From assembly GCF_964204645.1 (NCBI RefSeq), contig NC_134030.1, positions 1,899,855-1,963,854 on the forward strand: a stretch of 64,000 bases of DNA, in the 5' to 3' direction. A program made the position numbers and the translations under genes. Of this stretch, positions 1-12,157 are shown in pieces. The first letter of the stretch is position 1, and each line of letters starts with the position of its first letter. The DNA comes from Tubulanus polymorphus (lineage: Eukaryota > Nemertea > Palaeonemertea > Tubulaniformes > Tubulanidae). The notes below the pieces were generated by a model, which was not told the DNA's origin, ran no database searches, and saw only the letters and a program-made list of their open reading frames with translations.

Positions 1-1210
1 CTGACTTCCAGGGCAAAATGAATAGCATTATCTTCCCTGATCTGTATCACACCTGACATGATCAGTCATAGGATGAAGCCTTGGAATTCAGTCAAGCCTT
101 GCAGTCAAATGTTTTGACGAAATCAATGAATTTTCCACAAATCATTCAGCAACAATTTGACGATCTATAAATTTCACTGAATGGCTAAGTGCATAGATCA
201 GAGTGACTTGAAACAACCAGGTTTAACCCGGATAATATCGATCTTGGGAGATTGCCAATGATGAATGGAAAATATTGTTATGGATGTGATGATGGTATAA
301 AACACAAGCAGCAGCAGCAGCAGTAGCTCAGTGAGTATTCTTCAAGAGTAAATACAAACACAGTGAACAACAACTTGAGACAATGGTGCGAACCGTAAAG
401 TGATCGTAATCAGAGATCCTACAATTGATCGACAGAAGTAGAACTTCTACAAAAATTGCCACAGTTGCCTGAATTTGGGAGGGGGGCTGAGAAACCTGAA
501 AAAGAGCAGTTCTTTTGAATTTAACAATAATATTTGCAAAAAGAACAATTTTCCATAACTTCCAGGGGCTAATGTCCCTCTTTCCCCTCGCTAGGTCCGA
601 GACCCTGGTGGCGATCGTTGAAATATCTGGAAACCATAAACTACGACAGAGTTCAGAAACGTGTCGCAGCTGGCACTGATTTCGATTATGATTTCGATTA
701 TGAAATCAGATATGATTTTCTCACAAAATGCAGTCATTCGATTCAACCGTACAGAAAATTACATCACGGTGATACAAGGATTCCTCAGCAGTAACAGCAC
801 CAGCAGCAGCAGCAGCAGCTAACATGTTAATTCACAGAAAACTGCGTAACTGTTCCAGGAATACCTAAGTGACACAGTACCAGGAATCTATCATCACGTG
901 ATGCCTGCCCTGCAGCAGCTTACTACAGTACTCAGTCTCGACTTGAAAAAATACTCACAACAGATTTCATTCAAAAATAGGATCAAATTATAAGATATCC
1001 TCAGTGAGGGCTGTTTCTTATCAAGAGGTTCCTTTTGTCACTTGTCACCAGCAAGAGAACAACAAGACACCAAAACAGTCAAATTCCCCGAGATCAAATT
1101 ATAAGATATAGCAGGGACTGTTTGTTATCAAGAGGTCGCTTGTTTTACAGTAGGTCAGTGGTGACCATGAGGGAGGTAAGAGAGGGATAAGAGAGGGGTA
1201 AGAGACTTAC
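1..1210 (-). other. CIC intron (partial)
   Basis: No coding exon recognised. It holds short CAG/AGC runs near 310-325 and 797-822 and AT-rich unique DNA. The following CIC exons (acidic linker, HMG box) should lie further left. Confidence 0.6.
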
Positions 1211-1447
1211 CGTCAGCTTGCGGTGATGATTCAGCCGGCTCTATTTGAGACGAAGTCGATGGTAACGGTTGTTGAGAGTTTGATTGTTGTTGTTGAGTTT
1301 GTTGACTTCCCGATGAATCGGCAGGTGACTGGTCGTGTTGTGATATTTGATTCTGTTGCTGGGTAACGTGTTGAGAATTGGTTAGATACGGAACGAGACA
1401 ATGCCACGGGAAAACAGGAATCGGCCGAGCGTCTACGCTGGTTACAA
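1211..1447 (-). CDS. CIC: CIC exon 3, ATXN1-binding motif exon
   Basis: Acceptor TATTGTAG precedes 1447 and donor G|GTAAGT follows 1211. The exon is 237 nt (phase 1 in, phase 1 out). It encodes [11 protein letters not shown] followed by a Gln/Ser-rich linker and EPAESS, in the same order as human CIC (FPWHSLVPFL ... EPAES). In vertebrates this block is shared by the long and short isoforms, so a short-isoform promoter could lie in the intron upstream (1448-5368); none is recognisable by eye. Confidence 0.88.
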
Positions 1448-4400
1448 CTACAATATATACAATATAATCACATTTTTTAATGTATTTCATAATTTTTCAA
1501 TTTTCCCAAATGGAAATGAACATATATCATTGTAAAACAAGCATGTCAATAGTTTAATAGTGACTGGTTCATAAAAGTGATTAAAAAAACATTTCTCAAG
1601 AAAATTTTTCAAAAATGTCCAAGAAAATATCTAAAAAAATTTCCAGGAAAATATCTCGAAAATTTCCAAGAAAATATCTTTAAAATATCCAAGAAAATTT
1701 CAAAGAAAATATCAAAAAATTTTCAAGAAAATATCTCAAAAATTTCCCAAATATTTCCCGAAGCAAAGAAAATAATCGATCAAATTCCAAAATATTCCTA
1801 AACCAGAAAATATTATTTCAAAATCTCTGTAAGGGTTAAAAGTTTCCTCAACAGCATTTATTCAAAATTCAATGTTGTAAAGTCGATATTTTTTTGTTTA
1901 AAAAAGGATACAAAAACAACAGATAAACATCTAACGTGAACAAAAGCAGTTAATATCATTCATCAGACCTGACTTTAAATGACGTTTAACTTCAGTTCAG
2001 AGAACACCGATCGGTTCGGGCCTCACAGGCGTCACAGTATTGATTGTATTTGTTAACGACTATTAAGGGCTCGTGGGGGAATTAATTTTCACTTATCTAA
2101 CATTTGTGGCAGTTATTATTATGACTACGCAGAGAGTGAGAGGGGAGATAGGAGAGGGAGGCGAGAGTCGACTGACTGACTGACTGACTGACTGACTGAC
2201 TGACTGACTGACTGACTGACTGACTGGGACTCCGGTAAATGACTCCATGTTTAACACGTAGCATACATTGAACATACAGCTATACGTCACAGTTTAAACC
2301 ACAATATTACACATTAATTATTAATGTAACGATGATTTAATTAACTGAACGCAGTCACTTTGTAATTATCATCACTGAGAGCTAATGATTACTATATCAC
2401 ACTGATATATCATTCCTAACAGCAATTTCTCGATATCTCAAAAATCTAATCTCGAAATCTTGATAACGATAGTTTTTATCATCGAGTGGCTTTCATCATC
2501 ATTCTCATCATCTACAATGACGAGGATGACCAAGTTTTTCTACACAGCGCAACCGACCGACCAAGCGGCGGAGACAAGGTCATTATATCGAAGATCTTTT
2601 CGTCGCTATAGCAACCACGGACTTCGACGTCGATGATGAAGTAAATTTAACTGTCGCTATGGTAACGTGATTTGTAATGGCTTCACGGTGAATTATTCTC
2701 TGCGTAAAAGTTTGTCAAGTTTATGACTGATTTAGTGTGTGATATATGATTCAGCATGCTCCACAGTTATGAGTTGAAAACTGTGGATCCAGGACCCAGT
2801 TACACAGTTGCGGGACCAGGACCTAGTTCCACAGTTGTGGGTTCAGGACTCAGTTCCACAATTGAGTTCAGGACCTGCTTCCACAGTTGTGAGTTCTGGA
2901 GATCCAGTTCCACAGTTCAGATTTGACTCTTAACTGATTGAAAATTATCTAATTTATTCAATAGTTCACTCTTTTGAAGTGGATCCTGAGATTTTAGAAC
3001 AATCCTGTTTTAATGTACACTATAAGCAGGCACCCTTATAGTTAGTACTGATGTGATGTGATAGGATTTGAGACAAATTCCCAAAACAGTAAATAAATAA
3101 AACGCGGTTTCAAAAAATTATGCGATTTTCATAACTTTCATAATGAAAAGAGTAAAACAGTTTTATCTTTCCGACATTTCTTCTCTAAAACGTTAAATTC
3201 TGGTTTTTTTTTTAAAACTATTTCCACTGCTGAAAATTGCGATTAAAATTTTTGCTTACGTCGCAAAATTTATAATCAACCCCCATCATGCGAGCGCACG
3301 CACGTATGACTAGAGATCATTAGACAATAGAAACCTATATGAGAACCCTGGATTAAAACCACTACCGGTGGTGGTATAGACATAATATACACGAGACTCG
3401 ATTGTGAAATATGTAGGTTATATTGACTGCACTGTTTGTTTTCCCCTCACTCGCCTGTGCAGGCTTCAAATTCTCAGAATCGCTCTGTAGAGCTGCGGCA
3501 CTGAGCACTCAGTGTATGTGTGTGTGTGGTGCCGTGTGCATAAATTACACAACTATCAATACGTTATACATGTTCAGAGCCTCGTTATACAGATTCGGGG
3601 CCTGCTATTCATTTACGTCGAACACTATTACTACCGTTGCCGTGGTTACCCGTGACATCATAGTCGCGATCATTCATAAATTATTTCCTCGGCACCGGCG
3701 ACGCGAATGACGACGAACGAGATGCTGTCGGCGCCGAGCAACGCTGTCGCAAGATCACTATACTCGCTCTTTACGTCTCAGTCTCAGAGATACGAGTTTT
3801 AGATTTGACTAAAGTTCAAATATCTCGATTGAAATGACAGAAATCTCACAATAAATCAGCCGAAAATGTAAAGTGCGCCCGATGGTGGCTTTAATAGTCT
3901 ATAGCTAAAACATTGCTCAAACGTTTAAACATTCTATTCAAGAACTTTAAATCTTTCGCTGAATTATTGTCGAGATTTCTCTCATTTTCATCAGACACAT
4001 TGATATTGTGTATCATCTCAAATTCTCAATTGAACTGTTATAAACTCACAGTTAACTCTGTAACTGGTAGAACTGGATCCTGAAATTATCCGTAAATTGA
4101 GTTCAGAGTCAAAATTAGTTCAATTTCTAATGTTTTTAAAGAATTCAACTCGACGCAACTGAGTAAAACTTGATCACGAGTTGACGCACACAAAAACAAA
4201 CTACGTGTGGTCTTTAATGCTAAAAATCTTTTCAATGTTGATCCTACCATCAGGGAGTCCACCCCCCCTAACTTTAATTTTATCAATGGAAAATATGCTA
4301 GTCTTTAAAAAACATTCATCAAGATTGAAAAAAAAACTCTACCAATGACCTACAGGACCCAGTTCCACTCCGTGAGTTCAGAATTTAAGAGACAAAACAT

Positions 4401-7400
4401 TGAAAATAAAATGATTTTTGACTAAAGATTTGACTCGTTGAAAATGAATTAATTTGCAATACAAGAGTGAACTCTAAACTCTGAACTCAAAACTGAAACA
4501 ACAATAGTAGTAAACATGTAAAACACTGACTAATATAGTTAGCGATAATCTCAAGCCGAATATGATGTTGTAGTTGCAGTTTAAATATTAACAAGCTTCG
4601 CACAAATTCAATTACAGCGCGTTACAACAACTAGAATAAAACAGAATGACAACATTCATTCAATGATTCATCGATTCATGCTGATTTTACCTCTTAATGT
4701 TTCTTTATGAAATAAAAAGAAATAGAAAAGATTTCGCAATTTCAGTACAGTCTATATCGATTAGGATTGACGGGTATTAGTTAACTAGGTCACCGGTGAC
4801 AAACACAGATGCATTGCCTATATTTGATGAATTCAATTTAAAGATTAATCAGTTTTATTTAAATGAATATTGTAATTATCTGTGAATGTATAACTGGTAT
4901 TACCTGTTACAGTGACAGTAAATACAGTATCATATTTCACATGAGTTTGAACTCTTAAGAGACAGGTCTTAAATTGTAAGGTCAGCTGTACTAGAATCTG
5001 GTCTTAGAATCTGGTGTTAAAGCTGTCACTACGTGGCATCTGGATTCACTTGTCACCAGCAATAATAAGTCACACCAACAATTTAAATTCCCTTCCCTGA
5101 TTTTCAAGAAATGAAATAGCCAAGACTGTAAGTAACCTGGGGCCAGTTCCATAGTCCTGTCTTAAGACCAAAAGTGGTCTTGAATCCTAATAAGTTGTTA
5201 GATCGGTCATAGAATTAAACTTTCACTGGTGTTAAGATGTTGAATTGGCTACGGAACTTTAGACTCATCTTTAAGTTGTAAGATTGGCTTTAGAACGACG
5301 TTCGTCTAAGTCTAAGTCATGACTATATGGATCCAAACCCGGTGATATAGAAACTGTTTTAAACCTACCTCTATTATCGGCTGACTGACTACCATCGTCC
5401 GATCTATCTAGGTTACCGGTCGGCATGATAGGTAACAATGCGGTCGCTTGAGTAGGAAGTTGAATCGCTTGTAGAACTACCTGCTGTCCGGCGTAAACTC
5501 CCGCGCTACTCTCCGTAGCCGCCGACGACGTCGACGGTTGCCCGGACGACGATTGTTGCTGGGCTGATTTTTGTTGTTGGGTAGCTTTTATCAGCTCGTC
5601 CAAATTAACGACGTGTTGCCCGGTTACGAGGTGACCGGCGGCGCTGTGTTGTAATGTTTGTTGCAGTAAGCTGTTAGCCGCTGCTGCCGTATTTTGACCG
5701 GTTCTCAGCTGAGAGAAGTCGACCTGTTTGGTCGGCATGTTGATAATCGCGAACGGCTGATTGTCCTCGTTGTAGATCGTGTGTTTTACGTGATGCGCGA
5801 ATAAACCGCCAGGTGTCGCTGTAAGCGGTGTTGAGGTCGGCGTCATCTCGATGCCGGAGTCGGCGCCCTCGCTGCGGGTATGAGTATGCTCGATACGCGC
5901 GATATTACGCAGCGGTTCCAGTTGAGACGCTTTACCTTTCATGATCGGTTGATCGGCGGCCGGGATGCTGAAATTCATCTGAGCCTGGAACGACGACGAC
6001 GGGGTGGCTCCTGCGCTCTGATGACGCGGAGTCATCGGCGATACGAGTTCCGTGGAGGAACGTCCCGATTTCGGAGTACTCGCGCTCCACGACCGTCGAG
6101 ACGGAGACGTTAACATACCGGCGTGCGGCATGTGCGGATGCGGAGAGATCGGCGTGAAAGTGGACGCGGAACTGCTACGATAGCTCAACGGAGACGATCC
6201 GTGATGGGGAGAGATCGGAGTCTGCATCGGAGTCGGAGAATACGCCGGAGTTCCCGATCTGGAGTTGCCTAGCGATACTAACATGTTCGCCGCCTCTGTT
6301 TCGTCGATATCGAATCGATCCATTCTCTGCATGCGCTGATGCTGTAACTCGTTCTCCTGCATGATCGCTGCATCGTCCCAATCTATCGATCCGTCTTTTA
6401 AATCTTTCCGTCGTCCGGGGAACGACAGCGCCGCTCGTAAACTCTTACCCTTCAATGACAAATGTCTCGAACAATATCCGCGTCGTTGAGACTCTTTCGT
6501 ACATCCTTCTTTCGAACACAGGCGGCGCCACTGTTTACCGTTGAATTTTTTGCGTATTCCGTTGGGCGTTGAAACGACGTCGCCTTTTTTATATTTCTGC
6601 GCGGTAACCGGCGACCGAGGCGTCGACGCTCGACTCTCCGTCGACTGAGCGCTCTTACTACGCGCCGATTCGCGTTTTTTCGGGGGTTGTTTAGCTCCGC
6701 GGTTGTCTCCGACGGAGCGACCTCGCCCGGGCGTGATCGAGCCCGATCGCGAGGTACTCAAACCCTCGCTCGATTCGAACGATACCTCGTCCTGTTGGTC
6801 GTCCTCCGATTCGTCGTTGTTGCCGGCAGCGATCGCGTAACCGACGTGCGTCTGATACATATCGGACTGCATCATCGGCGGATTGATCACGTGACCGGCG
6901 GCGATAACAGGGGGTGCTGTAGCCGATATCGGCGTGTACGTCGACGCGTAAATCGGTAAACTAGTATCGGATAGAATCATCGAAGGAGGAGCTGAAGGAG
7001 GAGGGGGTGGTGGCGTCGGTAGAGTCGTGTAGGTTACAGCGGGTGGCGCAGCAGGGGTATGTTGAATCGGCGGAACGGACTCTAAATCGGCGTCGTCTAA
7101 ATCCTCGAACCACGGCGGTTGAAGCAGACGCACGTTAGCGCGACTCACCCAAACATCGGCCGCATTCGTCGAATTGTTCTTATCTGATAGAATAACGTGA
7201 TAAAGAGACGGAGCCGTCCTTTTCTCGATGATCTTACCCTCGTGAAATACCGACTCGTCCTGACTGATTCTAACGCACACTCGACACCCGATCTGTAACA
7301 TGGCCGCCAGCGGACTGTGATCGCTGATTACGTCCACGCTACGACTGTCGATCAGATCGTTATAATTCGCCGGTTTCTCTATGTCGTCGAACGAGACTTC

Positions 7401-7832
7401 TAAATCGCGATTGAATCGACATTGTTTAATGAATCCCGGGTAATACGCTGTATCTCGTTTAGCGAGGACGCGATGACCCTTCCAGTCGGATAACACGATA
7501 CAGAAACGATTTTCTTCCGTTTGTTGTTGTTCGTTTTCGAAATCGTTACCTTTTCGTTTTTTCGGAGGTTTAGCGATCGCTCGCGCCGCGCTCGGAGGAG
7601 TCCTCTCGTAGCCGGAGTCTTGACCCGGAGTCGTCGACATCTGAACGGCCGGTGAGTCTATTTTAGGCGGAGAAGGGGTGCTAGGTTGTTCGGCGTCATA
7701 TCCCGACTGTTCAGTAGAACCGAGGGGTGGTGGGTTGTCGGTGATATGTCCCGGGTTAGTCTGTTTACGGTTTGATTTTACCGGTTTCACAGACATTTCG
7801 CACTGAGTTTTTGTAAATCCAGTTTGAAACAT
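1211..7832 (-). CDS. CIC: Capicua transcriptional repressor, long isoform, 5' part (partial, continues beyond left edge)
   Basis: Nuclear HMG-box repressor acting downstream of receptor tyrosine kinase/ERK signalling. Two coding exons are visible: 5369-7832 and 1211-1447, joined in phase 1, about 900 residues. Seen in the sequence: an N-terminal region (about residues 110-245, with motif GHRVLAKR) matching the N-terminal domain of the long isoform CIC-L; the hallmark CIC block at about residues 412-467 ([18 protein letters not shown], then KQWRRLC and [10 protein letters not shown]); a [22 protein letters not shown] segment aligned to human CIC; and motif [11 protein letters not shown] in the second exon, equivalent to the ATXN1-binding stretch of human CIC. 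The HMG box and C1 domain must lie left of position 1. Long Ser/Pro/Gln-rich linkers are typical of the family. Identity is very secure; the exact start codon is not (7832, or 7796 which gives MSVKPVK). Confidence 0.95.
2168..2226. repeat. (GACT)n microsatellite
   Basis: About 14-15 uninterrupted GACT/ACTG units inside the CIC intron. Confidence 0.97.
2757..2930. repeat. Tandem cluster of family-A repeat ends
   Basis: Roughly 20-bp degenerate units of the type GGACCCAGTTCCACAGTTG, repeated about six to eight times. The units match the terminal sequence of the palindromic family-A elements found elsewhere in the window (for example 38061-38170). Confidence 0.8.
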
Positions 7833-7873
7833 TGATAATTCATGACGTCATTCAGTCATAAATAATACGTTCC
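5369..7873 (-). CDS. CIC: CIC exon 2 (first coding exon)
   Basis: A strong acceptor (pyrimidine tract then TTGTTCAG) places the exon start at 7873. The open frame runs from ATG 7832 to donor AG|GTAGGT after 5369 and ends in phase 1. An in-frame TGA lies 18 nt upstream of ATG 7832, so translation starts inside this exon. Frame and phase fit the next exon at 1447. The exon is GC- and CpG-richer than the surrounding introns. Confidence 0.9.
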
Positions 7874-9401
7874 CTGAACAAAAGAAAAACACAATTCTAG
7901 ATTAAGACATGGAAATCATTTAGTCCTACAATGACCAATTCTATAGTTCTGATATAGGGAAAAATGCTGTTGAAGCTTTTTTAGTTGTGATCATGATCAT
8001 TTTGTTTTTGACATATTCAAATGGAGACCTAACCTTTGTGAATTAAATTAGAAAGTACAAATTCGAGCACAAAATAGAGATGACTTCAGTAATGTGACGA
8101 TTTATCCAAATGATGACTTACACTTAGTAAATTGAATTAGAAATACAAATTGGAACTCAAAAATAGTGACAACTTGAGTCACATGACGACTTATCCAAAT
8201 GTTGATTTAAAGGCTACTTAGCCTATTTACAAATTGTGACTAAAAACAAGGACAACATAGTGACGACATAGGCTGTCTAATTATTTGACACGTACGGCTT
8301 GTATCAATAAGGATCCAATCCCACAGTTCGCGATTAACTTTAAAGTAAAAAGATAACCCAAATCCTAACAAAATGGGTAGACAACCACAATTGTGAAACC
8401 AAAAGATTGTAAAAACAGATTCATACTATTTCAACATAGGCCTATCCATAACAATGACATGTTTGTTAATTAGTCATGATGAAAGGGAAATGCGCAGACA
8501 GCATGAGTTGAACAAGTCCATCATTATAAAGGATTTCCAGTAGTTTTCCTAGTACAGTGTAGTAGGCTTTTTACAACCACACACTACACAGTACCGGAAT
8601 AATCTTACAATTAGTCACAACAACGTGAAAAGGTCAAGTTGTAAAAAACCTACGCAAAATTCACCTCATCGCAGCCATCTCTGCGGGGAAAATGCAGCCC
8701 AGTTAGGCTTGTTACCAACACTTGAATGAGTGAAAATTAATCAAATTAGATTAAAGACTCGAACAATGCCGAGGAATGGTAATACAACCTGACTGAAACT
8801 TGAAACTATCGACATTTGTGAAGACAGACACGTAACATGAAAGACCATCAGGTCACTTATAGTGGTCAAATGCATCCATTTAACAGGTTTAAACTTACAG
8901 AAATCAGTTGAATAGTTAATCTAGATATCCCATAGAGCATGCTTTCATTGATAAGTTGCAGATATCGCCGCGATTTAACACGTTTTGGCGACGTTTTAAA
9001 CACGATTACTGCTGAAATTTACGATTCCCAATTTTTTTTACGATTGCATAGAAAACCAGGCACCACCCGTATTTGCCAAGGTGAAAAGACGAATAAATTA
9101 TAATTCACGTAGCTTTTCAAATAACGGATTCCACAAAATTTAAGACCAGTTCTAAAGTTAAGTCATTTTAGAAAGTAATATAGACCGATATTAAGGCAAA
9201 ATACCCAAAAATAAAGATATTAGAAATGTTGGTTGGACCGGGTGAAAATTTTAATTTTAGTCCCTACCACCCGTCCAGACATTACAACAATGAGCTGCGA
9301 TATTGAGATAGATCTCGAATATTCGCGTTTCTCGTTACTACCAAAATTGCGTAAAAAATTCAAAATCCCCCAATAACCTGCTTAAAATCAAAAACATTTA
9401 C
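7874..9401 (-). other. CIC intron 1 (inferred)
   Basis: Lies between the proposed non-coding first exon and exon 2. It holds two degenerate monomers (about 8020-8205) of the 89-bp repeat that forms an array at 58940-59655, plus AT-rich DNA. No coding exon seen. Confidence 0.5.
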
Positions 9402-9500
9402 CTTAAGTCCGGTTTCAGGGGATCGGAAACATCGGTCAGTATTGCCGTAGATCCCCTTTCGTTTCTAGAAAATAGGTGAATGAATTGATACTGCTCTACG
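9402..9500 (-). other. CIC: Putative non-coding first exon of CIC
   Basis: A consensus donor (CTTAAG|GTAAAT on the minus strand) ends at 9402, and promoter-like CCAAT and E-box motifs lie just upstream. The transcription start is not visible; the upper bound is a guess. It needs transcript data. Confidence 0.4.
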
Positions 9501-9504
9501 CGAG

Positions 9505-9840
9505 CACCTTGATTGGTCGAGCCACTAGTCACGTGACCTTCATAGAAATTTTCTCGCTCGACGATTGGTCGGATATCACGTGGGTCATTTAGTCAATCGG
9601 TGGCCAAAACAAGGGTCTGCTATTGCATAAATTGTCAAAAAGCATCAAAATCGCAATTGCAACTTTTGATAAAACAAGTGCACGAATTCTATCGTAGGAT
9701 TTTTCATCCCGTGCACGTTCGCAAGTTGACGATTTATTCGGTTTAATACTCAAATAAAGCTGTGAAAATTGTAAAATTTTTATTAGCAGACACGTCATAT
9801 CTAGGTACGGACCAATGAGAGCGCGGCTTACTGGCGTGTA
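9505..9840 (-). promoter_or_regulatory. Putative CIC promoter: paired CCAAT-box/E-box modules
   Basis: Two copies of a composite module occur in the same order: GATTGGTCG at 9511 followed by TCACGTGAC at 9529-9537, and GATTGGTCG at 9563 followed by CACGTG at 9577-9582. A further CCAAT lies at 9812 and an ACGTCA half CRE at 9792. CCAAT boxes bind NF-Y and CACGTG binds bHLH-Zip factors (USF/MYC/TFE classes). The position just upstream of the proposed CIC first exon supports promoter function; this is an inference. Confidence 0.5.
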
Positions 9841-11040
9841 GAAGGTTACTATGAGCGACTATCGTGTATACTAGGGTAGATTGCGTATTTCTGTAGTAAA
9901 CCTCACTCTAGTACATATCATTAACATAATATATGTACAACAGCATGGCGCTGGTGCTGAAAATTACGATGACACTAAGATATATTTTCTACGTCGAATA
10001 TAATTCGTGTTGTAGGGCCTACATTTGAGATAAAACAGGGACCCGAATTACGAATGACTATCGAATTAAAAATCGGCTCTTCTCAATCCAAGAGGCGCAG
10101 GGCCCCGCGACAGAGGTGATGGACGTCACGTCGTGAACCGTACGGCAATATAGTGACATTGTATCTACAACGCCAAGTCTTTATTCATCGCGAAATTTGA
10201 AATCGAACATTAGAAACGTCACATTTAGTAACATTGATTCTCCCTTAGTGCCAGTGTCAGTTTCCCACCGAGTTGACTGGCGACCCCGGAGTGAACCCAG
10301 TGCACGGGCTTTAAGAAATTAAAAAAATGTTTAATAATATCGGAATCATTTCTATTTGGAAGTGGCTTTTAAAGTTTTTGAGAGAATAACCTTATTCAAT
10401 AAATCATTTGATGCCGGGCAATTAACACGGTACGGCTGAATCGACCGGCCGTAAAAATAGCGAAAGCCGCGTGTCAATCGTCTAGTGCTGCCCGTATGCA
10501 TAAATATAGCGGGAAAGACTTGAACTAATATGTTCTACTGTGGCATGCCAGGGGTACTGATACGTAAGTCATAGTTCCAGTCATCAGCCAACACTAGTTT
10601 GTTTTAAATGAAAAGTCGTAACGAACGAGAAATTCGTAACGACGTTTTCATTTAAGGGGAATCTGCATTCGTAAACGATTTTCAAGCCCCATGTTAAATA
10701 GAACTCCTTGCACAGCGAATGAATTAGCATCCGGTGAAGCGGCAGATTCACATGCCAAAGGAAGAATTCAAAGCAAATAAAACTTTATTCCTAAAGATTT
10801 TCAAACCATTAAATATACAAATCAATATTCTACTAACACAGTTCTTTATTTGCACTCCGGATCTTACGGGACAAATAAATTTCACTCACGTCATTCATGC
10901 ACTAGGATAAGTGAATTGCCCACAAGTGATGCGCACTTGGCTTGGCCTAATATTCAAATGGCTAATAAACTGAATACTAGTTTCCTGTGCTTGTTATCAC
11001 CCAAGGAGGCCAAAACCTCCCACAGAATTTTTATAAACTA
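9841..11040. other. Intergenic region between CIC promoter and BAZ2 3' end
   Basis: No gene recognised on either strand. It contains a near-perfect hairpin bounded by TTAA (10604-10655). Open frames are short and lack family resemblance. Confidence 0.6.
10604..10655. repeat. Short perfect-type hairpin bounded by TTAA
   Basis: Arms of about 21 bp (AAATGAAAAGTCGTAACGAA and its near-exact reverse complement) enclose a 6-8 nt loop. Both outer ends read TTAA. It could be a remnant foldback element. Confidence 0.75.
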
Positions 11041-12157
11041 AGACATTCAAATTGTTGTTGCTATCTTATCTTTATTTCAATTGTACACATTTACACAATA
11101 GATATTGTAATGTTATAGTATTCCACAGAAATATATCTATATTTACAAATCTGAGACGACTTTCCGAGATATTCACTAAAGTTATTAAAATTCATAAGAT
11201 ACCATAATTTATTTATATACATTAAGAACCTTTATAATATTCAAAAGTACTTCCTGAAAAAGAAAATAATCCTGAAATCTAAATCAATTAAGTCACTGAT
11301 TGCAACAAAGGTCTCTACAGTTACAAATACATACTAAGTATACAATGGAAATATAAAGTAACAAAAAATAAATATGATTATAATTCGTCATTAGATACAG
11401 TTATGTACATTGTTTCAACGTGTTAGAAATTGTAAACAGTTTAAAATAAATAAATTATACAGCCATGAAATATTGCATGATTTTATTAACTACAATGAGC
11501 GATGTCGTTTCTATTAATTCCACAATGGAGGAGCGAGGGCGTACTGGATCGACAAACCAGCAGCAAAAACAATTTTAAGTATTACATCCACAGCCGGTTC
11601 TTTCTTAGAATCTATTCGACATAAGAACAGTTAAATATCTGAAGTGAAGTAATACATCATTGATAACTGTAAAAGGATTGACCAGAAAATCAATACGAAG
11701 TCAAGCTGTTTCTTAGCTATACGTGTCATACACATTCTTCCTTGAAGAGAGATTTCATCAGAGATTAAGTGTAGTTTACAGTGTGTGGATAGTAGCAGGA
11801 CCGATCGGATACTTAAAAACTGAATTTGGTCCTTTCCAGCATTCGCGCTGGCCAAAATTCTGGATATGGACCAAATTAGAACTGACCAACTACTGATAGT
11901 GTGAACGCATTTCAAAGAGATATTTCACTCAAAAATGATTGAAATGAAAAAATAAAACTAGAAATTCATATCGCGCTCATGTACCAACCAGACTGAAAAC
12001 ATGGAATATTAAGGGACATTTTTAAATCTCAAAATGTGACGTAATAAAGAGCAAAATTTTACAATTGTTTACTGAAGAGGAAAAGTCATAGGGTTCATTC
12101 ATAAAGTTTCTAAGTTCTTTATTTTCAACCTTCCAATTCAATTTCAAGTATTATATA

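Larger units (their letters stand above)
1448..5368 (-). other. CIC intron with simple and dispersed repeats
   Basis: 3.9-kb intron. It contains a GACT tetranucleotide array (2168-2226), a tandem cluster of the CCACAGTT-type repeat (about 2757-2930), a degenerate palindromic repeat copy near 4350-4500 and a family-B repeat near 5140-5265. Open frames here are short and show no family resemblance. Confidence 0.7.

Noticed and set aside
3423..3710. 95-codon plus-strand open frame in a CIC intron
   Set aside because: No recognisable domain or splice support, and composition like the surrounding intron.
5880..6959. Open frames antisense or out of frame to CIC exon 2
   Set aside because: Arg-rich shadows of a GC-rich coding exon.
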